This document shows, piece by piece, positions 24,289 to 34,324 of a DNA stretch of 64,000 nucleotides (its first letter is position 1; every line of letters starts with the position of its first letter). Below the pieces are notes generated by a model. That model worked only from the letters and a program-made list of their open reading frames with translations, did no database searches and was not told the DNA's origin. A program made the position numbers and the translations under genes. This DNA is from Atriophallophorus winterbourni (lineage: Eukaryota; Platyhelminthes; Trematoda; Plagiorchiida; Microphallidae): positions 62,001-126,000 of the forward strand of contig JACCGJ010018339.1 of NCBI GenBank assembly GCA_013407085.1. The letters run 5' to 3'.

Positions 24289-24349
24289 GCCTTGCAAGAG
24301 CCAAATCAATACCGACCAAAAATTATTCCAGCGAAGTGGCCACTCTCTG
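24289..24349 (+). CDS. Kinase gene micro-exon, activation segment
   Basis: A 61-base exon between acceptor tttgacag and donor gtaaat, phase 1 in and phase 2 out. It encodes GLARAKSIPTKNYSSEVATL and the first two bases of Trp. It follows an 8.5-kb intron. SIPTKNYSSEV differs from the usual SIPTKTYSNEV: Thr to Asn before Tyr, and Asn to Ser. It is too short to be found by open-frame length; it was located by searching for the peptide missing between the flanking exons, and both junctions restore frame exactly. Confidence 0.93.
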
Positions 24350-25170
24350 GTAAATCAAATTCTCTTGTTAGTAGCATTTCTGCTTTATTTCCAAAGAGTT
24401 ATTTTGCTGTATAAACACAAGTGGATTAGACAATCTAGGAAGCTGTAAATTCGAAAATGTTCAGTAATAATTTCAAGCCTGTTTCGTTTAAGAGGCAATC
24501 AAAACGTTTTTCTCGGCTGTACTTAGCCCGAACAAGGTTCTCACGACGTGTAATTAGGCACACGAATCTAAGCTACTAATGCTGAAACATTATTCTAAAG
24601 ACTGAAGAAATCGGCGTGACTTATTCTACACCTGACATCTTTCTACAATTTAAGCTAAATCAAACCGATTGTGTTTCAGATATGTTAACTCGAGCACTTA
24701 TGCTTCTTTTTCAGCTCGCTTGAGTCGACCTTATTGGAACTTGTTTGATGTGTATGCATCCAAGCGTTCAAGTCACAGGCGCGTGAAATGTCGCTTACAT
24801 CGATAATATATCCATTTTTTCATTTGGACATTCAAGCATTCCTTTTGTTCTCATTATTCAACGTAGGTCCTATCGCGAACACAGCATATTCGCCTGTGCT
24901 TGTTGTAATGGTGCACCAGTCGTTTGAAGATTAGAAGATCAAAAGAAATCAGCCTATGCGTAGACGCTAAAATGATCAATTTGCTGTCACTCCACAGGTC
25001 ATGTAGAAGTTGAAAGCCTAGCTAAGCATTACGAATCACTTACTTTTAGCGGAATTGCAAACGTTCTGCTTCGAGCAGAAAGATTAGGCTTAGCACGCCA
25101 TTTTACTACAACGTTATTCATCAGCATACTGCAATCGTCTGCGCCTATTGCATGTGAAAGTCATTTATTA
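24350..25170. other. Intron sequence, nothing recognised
   Basis: No coding or repeat signal supported. Confidence 0.5.
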
Positions 25171-25171
25171 T

Positions 25172-25173
25172 GG

Positions 25174-25242
<69 letters not shown>

Positions 25243-25243
25243 A

Positions 25244-25283
<40 letters not shown>

Positions 25284-25299
25284 GTCAATCAATCAATCA

Positions 25300-25359
<60 letters not shown>
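25172..25359 (+). repeat. Compound microsatellite (ATCT)n then (TA)n
   Basis: About 160 bases of tetranucleotide ATCT with a few interruptions (tcaatc, ctgtcaatcaatc), followed by about 14 TA units. Apparent Tyr-Leu-Ser-Ile open frames across it are repeat artefacts. Confidence 0.97.
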
Positions 25360-25362
<3 letters not shown>

Positions 25363-27417
25363 GTGAACGCTAATTTACGTATGTTGGCAGCACAATGGTA
25401 ATGATTTGGCTGAGATATGCTAAAAAATAATGCGAAACCGCTTCTATTGAGAAATTTAGCCGCGAGTGCTGCTGAATCCTATTGTGTACCGTGCGAGGTG
25501 TTGTGCAGTATTAAATCATCATTTGTTTAAGGTGCACATCCGTGACCGGCATTCGTCGGACGATACAATGAATGTCCAATGAGATTCCGAATTAATGACT
25601 GTTAGCTTGGAATTTTCCTCAAAAATTAACTCGATTCATAACGGTAAATACCGTGCATTGATAATTAAATTTAATAGCTGTAATATCACGTGAAACTTTG
25701 AGGTGGCATTTAACGTGGAACGTGCACTGTGAATCAGTTTGAAAATCGGTCGTAAATCAAGTTCTCTTTTTGTAACAAATTCTAAGCGTAATGGACACAT
25801 GTTAGTTAAAGCTTGACCTCATTCTCGTTAGCCACTTTAATATAAAATGCGTACTACTCACTTGATCATACCATAGCGCGGGCTGCGACACAGACCATTC
25901 ATTAGTTTGTATGAAACTGAAGCTTCATCAGGCTAGATTTCATCGCACAAAATTGATTGATAAACCAAGGATCAATTTCATTCGTATGTGCGAACCTCAT
26001 CTTGTTGTTAAAGCGAACCAGCTTTAACAACCGAGCTCTGCAAAACAACGCCACCAGATTCACCCACTTAAAACTGGGAATCGCCTAAAATCTGTATACA
26101 CCGAGTCACTCTTTTCACTTGTACTACAGAGAGAGCTCGAACGAGCGAATAGTTCGACGTCAGAGCTTATGTGATCAGTTGTGTCCTGGACGAGTAACGG
26201 TCAGTGTTTTTAAATTTAAAACGTATACCAACTTAGATCTTCTTAGATCAGCTAGAAATAAGGTCTCACGGACTGTTTTCGGCTGTTCGCTTTCGAGACG
26301 CTTTGTGAAGAGCAGATACTGCTCTTGGCGGTTGAACGTTGTTTACGATGACAGCGTACAAATGCCGACGACTGTCGACCGAGGTACTTCATATAGTGCT
26401 GAGGGGAAGATATTTTTCCGCTGTAACCGCACCGTGTAGCATCAGATCGTCATGCGATTGCAATTTACAATCATTGATAGACAGTATGGAGGTCAACAGT
26501 TTATAGACTTATGATTTTCCATCTGTAGTGCATGACCAAACAAACGAAGTTTGTACATTTTGAGTTGGGATATATGTGTATATTCTGCAGATGGAAAACC
26601 ATTTATTTACTAAGTTGGTGTTGTTTATCATCCATAAGTATGTTTGGCATTGTTGGAAATTTATCGATACTCATACTCGGCCCAACCGAGCGAAGACATT
26701 GACAGCCAAATGGGATGTAGTGAATGGGGTTCGCTCGTGGGTTGGTGACCGCCTTTTGGTATTTAGGTTGGCTACTCTTGCATAAGAAATTGGATCAGAA
26801 GCGTGTCTAATGTTTCATTATTCTTGTATGCTGTCGAGGAAAGCTTGGTATGATGCATGGCAGTGAAAGCCGCATGAAAGCTATCAGGTTGATATCACTC
26901 AAATCGTTCACAAAACTTGATTAAATGTGTGATTAATTCGGAGTGTTTGCCACTCATCCCACTCTCCTGCCCGCATCCTTTTATAGATTCTGTAGATTTT
27001 ATACTGAAGCTCCTGTATATATTGGGGATTTTATGTGTTAGATGCTTAATCCTATATAATTCCGGTTCAAAACTTCTGTAAACCTGCTGATGATATAAGT
27101 GTACAAAAATTTGAGATAGTGACAATGAAAATTCAGTTGAATGATTTCCAGTGGTCAAAAAAGCTTATTTAAGCGCAGTTGATTGGAATATGTTTGACTC
27201 CTATCGTGAAAAATTATCCATAACCAACAGAAACCAATTACACTCAAATCTGTTATCTAGGCGTGTTAAAATCCTCGATGTGTTAATCCATTAGCTGCAG
27301 CTCAATCGAATTAAAAATGTCTATTGATGAGGTTAGCATGTATTTGAAGCCTATTACTATTGTATTCTCACTTCAGTCCACGTCTTTAAAACATAATTGA
27401 ATTTACGTTTCGCGTAG
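25360..27417. other. Intron sequence, nothing recognised
   Basis: The plus-strand open frame 26119-26439 is GC-richer but has no recognised domain and no convincing splice borders. The rest is AT-rich. Confidence 0.45.
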
Positions 27418-27575
27418 GTATCGACCTCCAGACGTTCTCCTCGGAGATATCAACTACTCCGGTCACATCGATATCTGGGGTGCTGGGTGTATTTTGTACG
27501 AAATGGCAACAGGGAGGCCACAATTTCCTGGGGAATCGAAAAACGACCAGATTTACCTCATTTTTCGAAAATTCG
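27418..27575 (+). CDS. Kinase gene exon, P+1 loop and alphaF
   Basis: Acceptor cgcgtag, donor gtatga; phase 2 in (completing Trp) and phase 1 out. It encodes [20 protein letters not shown], then [20 protein letters not shown] and [18 protein letters not shown] is the PCTAIRE-type sequence. Conserved GVGCI is GAGCI here. Confidence 0.95.
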
Positions 27576-28114
27576 GTATGAAGATATTTACAAATTTTCT
27601 ACACGTAACAATTATGAAGCTTTAAAATTGATGGAATGATTGGAATAATGTTTAACTGCGCGATATATGATTAGCTCAAACAAGTGATAGACTGTCAGTT
27701 TAGATACTCATATATTGACCTCACTCTCTGTAATATTTATTTCATACTCCTCAATATATCCATATCGAGCGGATAAATTTTCTTTGAATTGAATTTTGCT
27801 GTCAGTCTCAAAAATTATGAATTCTTTCGTTGCTAGTGATCGAAACTAATCGATAAGAAGGCGGTTGTTTTGATAGATCGCACAAGCCAATTTGGTTGGC
27901 TTCTTCAATCTTCGTAACTTTCATTCTTAGCGAAAGTTCAGTGCATGCATGAATGTTTTATCAAACATTAACTCGATAAACGGATTACATTATCATTAGT
28001 AGTATTGTGTGTTTGTAACATCGATTTATGAGAGAGCTGAGACTACTATTTTATTCAAATACCTTTGCATCTGAATGCAGTCTATCGTTTCTCCTTTTTC
28101 GATACAATTACAAG
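27576..28114. other. Intron, nothing recognised
   Basis: A short AT-rich intron between two kinase exons. Confidence 0.6.
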
Positions 28115-28995
28115 GTATTCCTCCAGAAGCTTACTGGCCAGGACTGGAAAAGAATGAAAAATTCCTATCAATATTTCCGTTAAATAGTCCTTACTGGGAT
28201 GAAAGTATCACCGCATTGTCAAATTGTTCCGATGAGGATAGTACCGTCCGGCAGTACGTGGCTAATATCCACACAATCCTGGCAAGGAATATAAAGCGCT
28301 TGGATCAGGATGGAATTGAACTTTTAAGAGAATGTCTTCATTTGATTGGGGGTCGTAGAATCACGGCAGCCGATGCTCTCAAACACGCTTATTTTCAAAA
28401 TATTTTACAAGATGCTGTCAGATTGGAGGATCTGAGTCCCGAACAAAGCATTCCGTTCAAAGACGTCGCAATTGGTAATAATGGGCGTTTGAGCAAATTT
28501 GCTTCTCAGAAAATGTTTGCAGCCAGTGTGAATGACTTGCGATTAAATCACGACGACCAACCTTCGAATATGTCTATTATCTCGGCGCAAAGTTCAAATG
28601 ACAATTATAGTTCTATCCAAACCAATGACACAAGCGATTCATTGTTCAGCCGTTCACCTTTTACCGAAACCAAGTTATCAAAGTACGCATCACTCCCGAA
28701 TTTACACTCTACGGCTGGGAAAGATTTAAAGCGAAATAAGCTTGAATGCGCTGGAAAATATGCCAAACCAACGACAAGAAGAGTGACATTTGAATCCGAA
28801 TTATCCGATCAGAGAGGAAAGATTCTGCGATCATCTGATCCTGACCGACCCGTATTGCCAAAACAACAAACAAGGCTGTCCAGCCCGATCCACGCTATTC
28901 ACGACAACACGGTGACACATCTTTCCCCTTCAGCGAAATGCTCGAATTCCGGTGTAATGAACAGGACCTACGCAAGTACAAACAGCATTGAAAAG
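28115..28995 (+). CDS. Kinase gene exon, end of C-lobe and Ser-rich tail
   Basis: Starts GT ATT CCT after acceptor attacaag, completing Gly of FRKFGIPPEAYWPG. Kinase C-lobe ends near HAYFQNI (about residue 557). RLEDLSPEQSIPFKDVAI parallels the KLPDTTSIFALKEIQ segment just after vertebrate PCTAIRE kinase domains. About 180 residues of Ser, Asn and Thr-rich tail follow, with clusters such as KYASLPNLHS and LSPSAKCSNS, and no domain recognised. The donor GAAAAG/gtgaat at 28996 is phase 0. If it is not used, translation stops at TAA 29026-29028 after ten more codons, giving a possible shorter isoform. Confidence 0.92.
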
Positions 28996-29084
28996 GTGAA
29001 TTTTATGTACAACTTCGCAACTTGTTAATTTCGAATTACTTTTTTGCAACGCAGCAATATTAGAATTCCAGCTAACCCAATTCG

Positions 29085-30640
29085 GAATCAGTTAGAGCAG
29101 TTTTGGGGTATCGTTTCATTTCTGGCACAGAAGCTTCGTCAGAACACGGCAGCACTTCAACCACCACCACCACTTATTTTTCGTCTCGCTAAACAGCCTA
29201 TTGAAATCTTAATAATTTCAAGTCGTATAGACAAACACGAAACCAATCAGCCTATTTACCTATCACCAACTAAAGGTTTCAACAATCGCGTAAAGTACCG
29301 AGCGAGCTCATGTGTGGGGGATCCTATTCCATCGGCGATCGGTCGTATCGGAATGTTCTCTTCCGTAAACCGCAGAATCAGGGCGTGCGAATAGACTTTG
29401 AGGAAAAGTTGTTGAAATCTTTAGTTGGTAAACTGACACAAGCATAAGACTTTCGCTCAATGTATAGGTTTCGTAACTGCTGAAGAAGTTGAGCTTATGC
29501 TCAGTTTCGACGTGAGCGTTTTGTTCACTAATTTCACTAGAACTAGTGCGCTACAAATAACTAGATGGACAGTGTGGCCAGATGTCACTTTGACGGATTG
29601 TACAAATTTAAGCGTTCAGCAAGTTATTAAATGTTTATCAATTTGTTATAGTATGAACCACGTTTTGGTTGTCGGACAGTTGTATTGGCGAAAGCAAGGA
29701 TTGAGAATGGGTTCACCTATATCGCTAGTACTAGCAAATATGTATAGGGATTATTTTGAAATGAAAGCACTTAGTGTGTATGCTGTTAAGCCAAATGTGT
29801 GGTGGCGTCATAAATTGTGACAGACTAAAAGCAGTTTTAAGCACTTGAACGACTTAGACATTCGAATCAATGTTAATAAAGAAGTAGAATCCAGCGCAGA
29901 GACTCTTGTGTTTCTTGACTGCCTAGCACGAAAAATCAACGGTAAAATCCAAAATTCAGTCTACAAAAATGAGTGCCGTCCTGAGGTACATCTCAGCGCA
30001 TCCAAGACAGGTATTCAGATCCATTAACCTCGTAATTATTTCATAAATTCGAGCACTTATTTAATGCTGATTTAGAACGGAAACATGTTCAACGAGAAGC
30101 CAGACAACGACTCATAGGCCACGGCTATCCTAAGACTTTTGATAAGAGCTAATTAAAAAAATACCCAAGACCTGAAACAAATAAAAATTGGCAAGCTACA
30201 TTGTGCATACTTTATGTAGAAGTGGTATCCGAAGCGATTGGTAGAATTTTGAACGTGGCCTTAATACGGGTAACTTATAAAAAGGTTGAATTCTTCGTTC
30301 GTATTTGGTGCACCTCAAGGATAAGTTACCTTTAGACAGCCCAACAAAGTGTGTTTATAGAATCAAGTGTAAAGATTGTTCCTGTATGTACATCGGGCAG
30401 CCTGCCAGGGAACTTCGCACGAGGATGAGAAAGCGTATCGGGCATTAATCAAGGACTGTATATTAGCTGAACATGTGTTGGTTACTGGTCGCAATGTGGA
30501 CTTCCACAATGTAGATGTACTGCGGTGTAGCATTGAGCCTTGTATTGAACGCTTGCACACGGAGGCAATTGAAATCATTAATGTTGGAACACAAGATGTT
30601 AGCAAGATAGACGAGGCTGAAATCTCCACAACGTGACACT
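29085..30640 (+). pseudogene. Penelope-like element: RT and GIY-YIG endonuclease, decayed
   Basis: RT: MLSFDVSVLFTNF (SFDVxSLFTN block) at 29497 and GLRMGSPISLVLANMY (MGSPLSPxxAN block) near 29700. The linker is near 29845-30030. Then KCKDCSCMYIGQPARELRTR at 30365-30424 is the CxxC plus YIG core of the PLE GIY-YIG endonuclease, with ERLHTEAIEII as the C-terminal end. Stops and frame changes break it, so it is not functional. PLEs are ancient retroelements whose RT is related to telomerase. The element lies inside the intron between the two last kinase exons. Confidence 0.85.
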
Positions 30641-30828
30641 CGGTGTTGCGACGGCCAAATATGATCTAGGGCGAAATTCTGTTCAATTTTTATTTAATTT
30701 CATAACTTAGTTAGCTTTATACACAACCACCACAACTGTTTAGCAGTACACATGTGAACCACACGTGCCGATTGACCTTGACCGATTTCACGCTGTGCTG
30801 GGTAAATGGCCTGATTGTTAAACAAGGA

Positions 30829-31160
30829 GCGCTTGTATGCCACTGTTGGATAAAGCTGGGACGACCAACCTGTTCAATTACATGTGTCCAAACACATGTT
30901 TAATGGGGTTAAACCCATAACCATGAAACAAAACATTCATTTGCATGCTTTTCCGTCACAAAACACCCCACGACCGGTTTCGTGCTGTTTGCACTCATCA
31001 GGTAGGGACAGTAAGATCAGGATCCGCATGCGCTTTAAACAGTGGAGGAATTGTAAACAAGGAGCGCTTGTATGCCACTGTTGGATAAAGCTGGTACGAC
31101 CAACCTGTTCAATTACATGTGTCCAAACACATGTTTAATGGGGTGTTTTATGACGGAAAA
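30829..31160 (-). repeat. Penelope-like terminal repeat pair, family A, around a hammerhead
   Basis: An 85-base unit (gcgcttgtatgccactgttg ... catgtttaatgggg) occurs at 30829-30913 and again at 31059-31143, differing at about one base. Between them lies the intact minus-strand hammerhead. Tandem terminal repeats (pLTRs) flanking or containing hammerheads are a known PLE arrangement. Confidence 0.8.
30966..31007 (-). ncRNA. Hammerhead ribozyme, PLE type, apparently intact
   Basis: Minus-strand order: CCCTAC (stem I, 31007-31002), CTGATGA (31001-30995), GTGC - AAACA - GCAC (stem II, four Watson-Crick pairs), GAAA (30981-30978), CCGGTC (stem III as the self-complementary ACCGGT, then the GTC cleavage triplet), GTGGGG (stem I 3' strand, six pairs with one G-U). 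All invariant hammerhead residues are present. The loopless stem III matches the minimal hammerheads described in Penelope-like elements, which are thought to act as dimers. Such ribozymes process the tandem RNA. Confidence 0.85.
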
Positions 31161-31362
31161 GCATCCAAATGAATATTTTAGCCTGATTGTTCTTCTCTTT
31201 GTCTACACGACTTGACACGCCTAGCATTTAAATAGGTTGTTTAGTGAGACGACCACTTAGAGGTGTTGGTTGGAGTTTCCTGTTCTGAAAACTGCTCTTG
31301 GTCCGTGTCAGAAGTGAAACCTAAACCAAACCTGCTCTAACTGATTGCTTTTCAAATTCATG
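31161..31362. repeat. Short interspersed repeat copy, inverted
   Basis: 31300-31350 reads gtcagaagtgaaacc ... ctgctctaactgattgc, the reverse complement of the repeat at 29090-29140 and 32040-32105. Confidence 0.55.
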
Positions 31363-32010
31363 TAGTACAGAGAAGCCGGAATCGATTGCGTCTGGTAATT
31401 TCTACTCAACAAGTGGTAGCGGGCGCACATCTGGCTAATTAGCACATTGCCGTCTCATCGGACCAACATTAGCCACGGCCCCCGTTGCACGCACGCACAT
31501 TGATGGGGTCTCGCTTCATCCGTGAGGTCAACCTGCCCAACGCTAATCGCGCTAATCCCACAACACAAGAGAAGCAGATTGGTCATAGGCTTTAATTACG
31601 CACAAGACAAATAACGAAACACGCCCATCTTATATAGGCAGAACAAACAATCACTTATCCTCAACATGTCACTCCGATCTGATTTGCCAAACCGTGCAAA
31701 CTGGTACACTTCACGCCATCACCTCGCAGGGCTCGTTTGACCGACAATGACGAATTGCATATCGTTTGAATGCGGCTGACGTTGTCCATCTTTTCATACT
31801 TCAGAAGATGTTGTCGCTCAAACCTTTCGACTTCAATCAATCTGAAACTCTAAATATTTCGCGTTCGCGATTGTCGTCGTCGTTCTTTTCGGCGCTCCAG
31901 GCTCTTGTGTTGTGTCGAAGAGTAAAGTTTTGAATATCATCCGACAGCTTGTTATTAACGATCATTGCTAATGCAGTTTTCACCTCCATACTATGACTAT
32001 TCGATCGGTC
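31363..32010 (+). repeat. Unclassified ~650-bp interspersed repeat, copy 2
   Basis: Collinear with 9852-10530 but more diverged, with small indels throughout. A TATA-like ttatataggc lies at about 31630. Possible solo LTR; no terminal duplication seen. Confidence 0.65.
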
Positions 32011-32034
32011 CAAACAACATAGGTCATTTTTAAT

Positions 32035-32105
32035 GCAAAGAAATTTGTATGCAATTGGTTAGAGCAGTTTTGGGGTGACGTTTGATTTCGGTCAGACGCT
32101 TCGTC
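32035..32105 (+). repeat. Short interspersed repeat
   Basis: Shares gcaaagaaatttgt, ggttagagcagttttgggg, acgtttga/cacttc and cttcgtcaga with copies at 23.2 and 29.1 kb. Because the 29.1-kb copy directly precedes PLE RT, it may be a PLE 5' region. Confidence 0.55.
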
Positions 32106-32339
32106 AGATTGCACACCAATTTCTTTACATTATTAATAAACGATCGGTCGTAACGATATTTCAATCAGTAGGTCATTATGTTTTGCATTATAACGCTGTT
32201 GTGCAGATCTGGATAGATTGTGCTTACAACGGATCCCGCAAAATATTTTTTTACAATTTTAATCGAAACAGCAGATCCCTTCGTTCGTATGAGTGTACAC
32301 TCAACGCGTTGGAAACATTTACTAATTTACTGTCCGTTA

Positions 32340-32890
32340 GTTATCACTATACTTTCTCATTTACCGCCGGGCGACGAAGCTAGTTGATGGGATGCAGCAC
32401 ATCCCATACCAAGAGCGAATGGCCATGCTGGGATTGACCGATTTTACACAAAGGAGAGTAAGGAGGGATATGATCATAACATATAAAATACTGCGGATGG
32501 AAAATCATCCTCTCCGCGATTTGATAGAAGTCAGTTCCCCTAAAAATACACGGCGTCATTCAAGTTGTCTCGTTATACTGCAATCATGACTCGATTGTAG
32601 ACGTCATTTCTTCTCTGTGCGTATTTTATTTCTTTGGAATTCACTGTCACAGGATATTGTGAACGCTACCACGATCCGTGATTTCAAATCGAAACTGGAT
32701 GCGTATATCAAAGAACACTCCACTATCAACCATATTTATTGACCTCGTATGAACCCACACAAACCAAACACCTCAATAGAATTTTGATTGTATCATCTGT
32801 ATTTTTATAGCTGTTGTCCAATGGTACATGCAAAACGATTGCCTTTTTCACCCTAAAATCTTGATTTTTGATGCACCGACACACCGACAC
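32340..32890 (+). pseudogene. CR1-like LINE ORF2 C-terminal end
   Basis: MQHIPYQERMAMLGLTDF, TQRRVRRDMIITYKILRMEN and, after a stop, LFLWNSLSQDIVNATTIRDF: the R.A...L...RR.R.D....YKI and WN.LP...V..... FK blocks. Followed by about 130 bases of 3' untranslated region. Confidence 0.8.
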
Positions 32891-32989
32891 GTGACGTTAT
32901 TCGGAGTGGGTTAGCCTCCGCTCACGTGGGCCACAAACCTTATCTTATAGTTCAGTGAAATGCTGTTTTTTGCCGAAAAATGTGTTGCT

Positions 32990-33440
32990 CTGCCTGTTTA
33001 CGGGTGACGGTAAACAACCAGAAACCGGTCGTGGTGTGTAAGCGCGGGGGATGGGAGCAACACATGACATTGATAAGATAATATTGATCAAAGTGATGTG
33101 TTGTTAACATCCCCCGAAATTGCACTCCACTGCCGGTTTCTGGCTGTTTGCCGTCGTTAGGTGGAGACAGTAAGATTAGGTTCAGTGAGTCTTGAAACAG
33201 TGGATAAATGGCGAACAAGGTTATACTTGAATGCCACTGTTGCATAGGGCAAACAGCCGGAAACCGGTAGTGGAGTGTAATTTCAGGGGATGTGAGCAGC
33301 ACGTCACTTTGGTCATCCACAAGCGCCTTGAGCGCTTGACAATGAATCACTATGTGATTTTGTGTTTGAACATCGTGGTTCGTTGTACGAACCTTATGCA
33401 ACAGTGGCATCCAAGTATAATATTTATCAGTTTTATCATT
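32990..33440. repeat. Penelope-like family B copies forming a large inverted repeat
   Basis: Three PLE-B terminal pieces alternate in orientation: plus (33000-33050), minus (33090-33170) and plus (33240-33420). Each has ccagaaaccggt or its complement. The minus-strand core at 33122-33166 reads CTAACGA for CTGATGA, and the plus core at 33003-33042 reads GGGTGA, so none is an intact ribozyme. It ends with aacagtggcatccaagtata about 20 bases before the exon acceptor at 33450. Confidence 0.75.
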
Positions 33441-33450
33441 TCGTTTTCAG

Positions 33451-33757
33451 ATCAAATCAGATTTCAAATTCGGAAAACATCCCAAAACTGTTAAACACTC
33501 AACCGTCAGTCGAGACCTGCATTCAGCTAACTTGTATGATCATCATCGCAGTGGCCAAACGATCACTCGTTATGCGATCGCGGATAAAGTCTCCACAAAA
33601 CCGAACAAATATTCGACTGTTTCTGTGCACACGAAACCTTCGAAAGCGTACAAAATAATCAAACCATCCCATTACAATACCTTGGCTGATCACGGGCGAC
33701 ATCCACTGAGGGTCGTTGCGATGAGACCTTCGCCACACGGAGAATCATCTGAGCACG
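33451..33757 (+). CDS. Probable next exon of the kinase tail
   Basis: A 102-codon open exon between a strong acceptor (tttcgttttcag) and a consensus donor (g/gtaagt), phase 0 in, matching the previous exon, and phase 1 out. It encodes IKSDFKFGKHPKTVKHSTVS, later DHHRSGQTITRY and RPSPHGESSEHG. It is basic, His- and Ser-rich, with no known domain. The acceptor tract lies within about 20 bases of the end of a Penelope-like repeat, so transposon sequence may supply part of the splice signals. No continuation exon with a phase-1 start was found with confidence downstream. Confidence 0.6.
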
Positions 33758-34324
33758 GTAAGTAATCAAGCGTCAAATGTGAAAAAAACATTTTTGTTCC
33801 AACTTTGCACAAATTTATATCCGAGGAATCGATAAAACATGCATTTATATGAAACGAAATATGCCTTTGAGTATATAGAAACCTTTTTAATACAACGGAA
33901 ATAGTTTTCGTCAGGAGTTTATTTCTAAGCCAGGTAAATTCCTACTATTTGATTTCGTATAACGTTTACCAGGGTAGACTGTAACGAGCTGGTGACATGT
34001 GCGCGCGAGATTATGCGGCATGTAGGAATTAAGCTGCAGTGCACTGTACTTCGTATGCTGCGCTAATTCTCATCTTGAATATTTCCATCAAAGCATCATC
34101 GTCATAAATGCTTCAACAATCGAAATCAAACAATTATAAGATACTATTTTTGTATTATATATGAAATTTTCACTATAACATCATGGCGTTGACGACAAAC
34201 CGTTATTTCTAGAGGAAAAACTAGTGGATCGCTTAAGAACTCGCAATAAATAGTGTAATAGTGTATGAGGTGACAAAAGAAAACCCAGTTTAATGTTTTG
34301 TTCCGTTCATGTCTACCGCACTTA
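33758..34324. other. Nothing recognised
   Basis: Intron or intergenic, AT-rich. Confidence 0.5.

Larger units (their letters stand above)
2312..33757 (+). other. CDK16/17/18-like: Gene model: PCTAIRE-type cyclin-dependent kinase, ten coding exons, 3' end open
   Basis: A Ser/Thr kinase of the CDK16/17/18 (PCTAIRE) class, a cyclin-Y-type-regulated family with cytoplasmic and vesicle-transport roles in animals (family knowledge). Numbered from the proposed ATG, the ten exons give 856 codons: an extension (1-246), a kinase domain (about 247-557) and a Ser-rich tail (558 onward). Visible residues are the EGTYATV glycine loop, catalytic Lys276, PCTALRE at 287-293, HRD Asp368, DFG 386-388 and WYRPPD about 408-413. 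GTYATV, SIPTKNY and YEMATGRP favour CDK16-18 over CDK14/15. All splice phases agree (1,0,0,0,0,1,2,1,0,1). Introns reach 8.5 kb and carry transposons. The first exon and the end of the gene are the least certain parts; kinase identity is very secure. Confidence 0.9.

Noticed and set aside
25148..25373. Open frames rich in Tyr-Leu-Ser-Ile
   Set aside because: They are direct translation of the ATCT and TA microsatellite.
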